Assembly: GCA_017421905.1 (NCBI GenBank)
Contig: JAFOHH010000037.1
Coordinates: forward strand, 1-5,299
Origin: Clostridia bacterium
GTDB taxonomy: Bacteria; Bacillota; Clostridia; Christensenellales; Borkfalkiaceae
Length of the DNA stretch: 5,299 nucleotides
Direction of reading: 5' to 3'
Every line of letters begins with the position of its first letter. The first letter of the stretch is position 1. Below the pieces are notes generated by a model. The model saw only the letters and a program-made list of their open reading frames with translations. It was not told the DNA's origin and made no database searches. The position numbers and the translations under genes are program-made. This document shows, in pieces, positions 4,886 through 5,299 of the stretch.

Positions 4886-4932
4886 GTCGTTTCTCACAAA
4901 AAGGAAATTGCACTCCAAAACCCTTGAAACGA
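4886..4932 (+). promoter_or_regulatory. Possible structured 5' leader of the secreted-protein mRNA
   Basis: At the predicted 5' end of the RNA, UCGUUUC (4887-4893) pairs perfectly with GAAACGA (4926-4932). AAGG near 4899-4902 can pair with CCUU (4922-4925) immediately inside. The loop does not match any riboswitch class I know. A simple 5' stabilising stem is the modest reading. Confidence 0.4.
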
Positions 4933-4964
4933 AAGTAAAAAATATATTTTTTTAGGAGGAAAAT

Positions 4965-5299
4965 ATGACGAAAATTGCTCGCAACGGAATCATTGCCATT
5001 TTGGTTCTCGTCCTTTGCGCATGCCTTATGCTCTTTTTTGCGCCTACCGCGCTGCGTGCTAAGGCAGAAGAAAACACTCTAGCGGACGTTCCTTTCGAAG
5101 TAGAAGACGGCGTTTTGTATACCGTCCCCGGCGGAGAAGGTATCATCGCTACGAAAGAGGCGTACACCATTAAAAACGACCTCACGGTATACTTTAAGTT
5201 TACTATTGTGCAAGAATCCATCGATTTCTATCTTGGCGAAAACCTCGATTACTGGGTTCACGTTACTACGGAAGGCATTTTCCCCGGCATTTGGGTAGC
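4965..5299 (+). CDS. Secreted protein with Sec signal peptide, function unknown (3'-partial)
   Basis: The frame runs without a stop to the window edge, 111 complete codons plus two bases. ATG 4965 follows AGGAGG (4954-4959) at five bases, so the start is firm. The N-terminus is a classic Sec signal: MTKIARNG, a long hydrophobic core (about 9-30, IIAILVLVLCACLMLFF), and an AxA cleavage site at A32-K33-A34 before EEN. The mature part begins ENTLADVPFEVEDGVLYTVPGG and then alternates polar and aromatic or hydrophobic residues (LTVYFKFTIV, IDFYLG, YWVHVTT). This suggests a beta-sandwich extracellular domain, perhaps ligand- or carbohydrate-binding. I do not recognise the family, and no catalytic motif is seen in the visible part. 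Whether it ends in a cell-wall anchor cannot be seen. Expression should come from the promoter at 4851-4879. Confidence 0.85.
   Translation, partial: MTKIARNGIIAILVLVLCACLMLFFAPTALRAKAEENTLADVPFEVEDGVLYTVPGGEGIIATKEAYTIKNDLTVYFKFTIVQESIDFYLGENLDYWVHVTTEGIFPGIWV

Larger units (their letters stand above)
4449..4964. other. 516-bp divergent intergenic region
   Basis: No credible coding frame exists here; ATG-started frames are only a few codons long. From left to right it holds the flavodiiron ribosome binding site and a leader of about 150 bases with an inverted repeat, the leftward flavodiiron promoter (4604-4632), an A/T-rich stretch, degenerate direct repeats (about 4674-4760), a stretch with A-tracts (4790-4850), the rightward promoter (4851-4879), and a leader of about 80 bases for the secreted protein. 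Bases 4760-4850 show nothing specific beyond A-tracts that could bend DNA. Confidence 0.7.

Noticed and set aside
5013..5024. Lipoprotein signal (LCAC) in the secreted protein
   Set aside because: The hydrophobic core continues well past the Cys, and a clean AxA signal peptidase I site follows, so a Sec/SPI signal fits better.

Overview
The window looks like chromosomal DNA of an anaerobic, fairly low-GC Bacillota (Clostridia-like) bacterium. This rests on strong AGGAGG-type ribosome binding sites, TTGACT/TATAAT promoters with 17-bp spacers, an ECF thiamine transporter under a TPP riboswitch, and an O2/NO-reducing flavodiiron protein fused to a flavin reductase and a rubredoxin domain. No mobile element, CRISPR array, tRNA or rRNA is visible. 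The lineage is inferred from gene content and not proven.

Five protein genes alternate strictly in orientation (+ - + - +), so each appears to be its own transcription unit. From left to right: (1) the 3' part of a helical-repeat protein of unknown function, 1-771 (+). (2) thiT, the thiamine S-component, 881-1576 (-). The two meet over a bidirectional terminator and a 44-bp tandem duplication. (3) Upstream of thiT lie two tandem hairpins, a TPP riboswitch and a strong promoter. The -35 hexamer of that promoter directly abuts the -35 of the divergent yfbR promoter. (4) yfbR, a 5'-deoxynucleotidase of the HD superfamily, 1881-2465 (+), ends at a second bidirectional terminator. (5) A 615-residue flavodiiron-flavin reductase-rubredoxin fusion, 2601-4448 (-). 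(6) A 516-bp divergent intergenic region with promoters, an inverted repeat and degenerate direct repeats. (7) The start of a secreted protein, 4965 onward (+), cut by the window end.

The genes do not form one pathway. thiT imports thiamine when TPP is scarce, yfbR trims the dNMP pool, and the flavodiiron fusion detoxifies O2 or NO. The most interesting parts are non-coding. The thiT leader RNA has alternating G- and C-blocks that could form a three-step switching relay. The thiT and flavodiiron promoters share a 21-bp element that is 20/21 identical. The flavodiiron/secreted-protein intergenic region carries several unexplained repeat structures. On the protein side, the HD dyad of YfbR reads His-Glu, and a usually conserved Asn near the ThiT substrate pocket is Gln. 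I see no clearly new multi-gene system.
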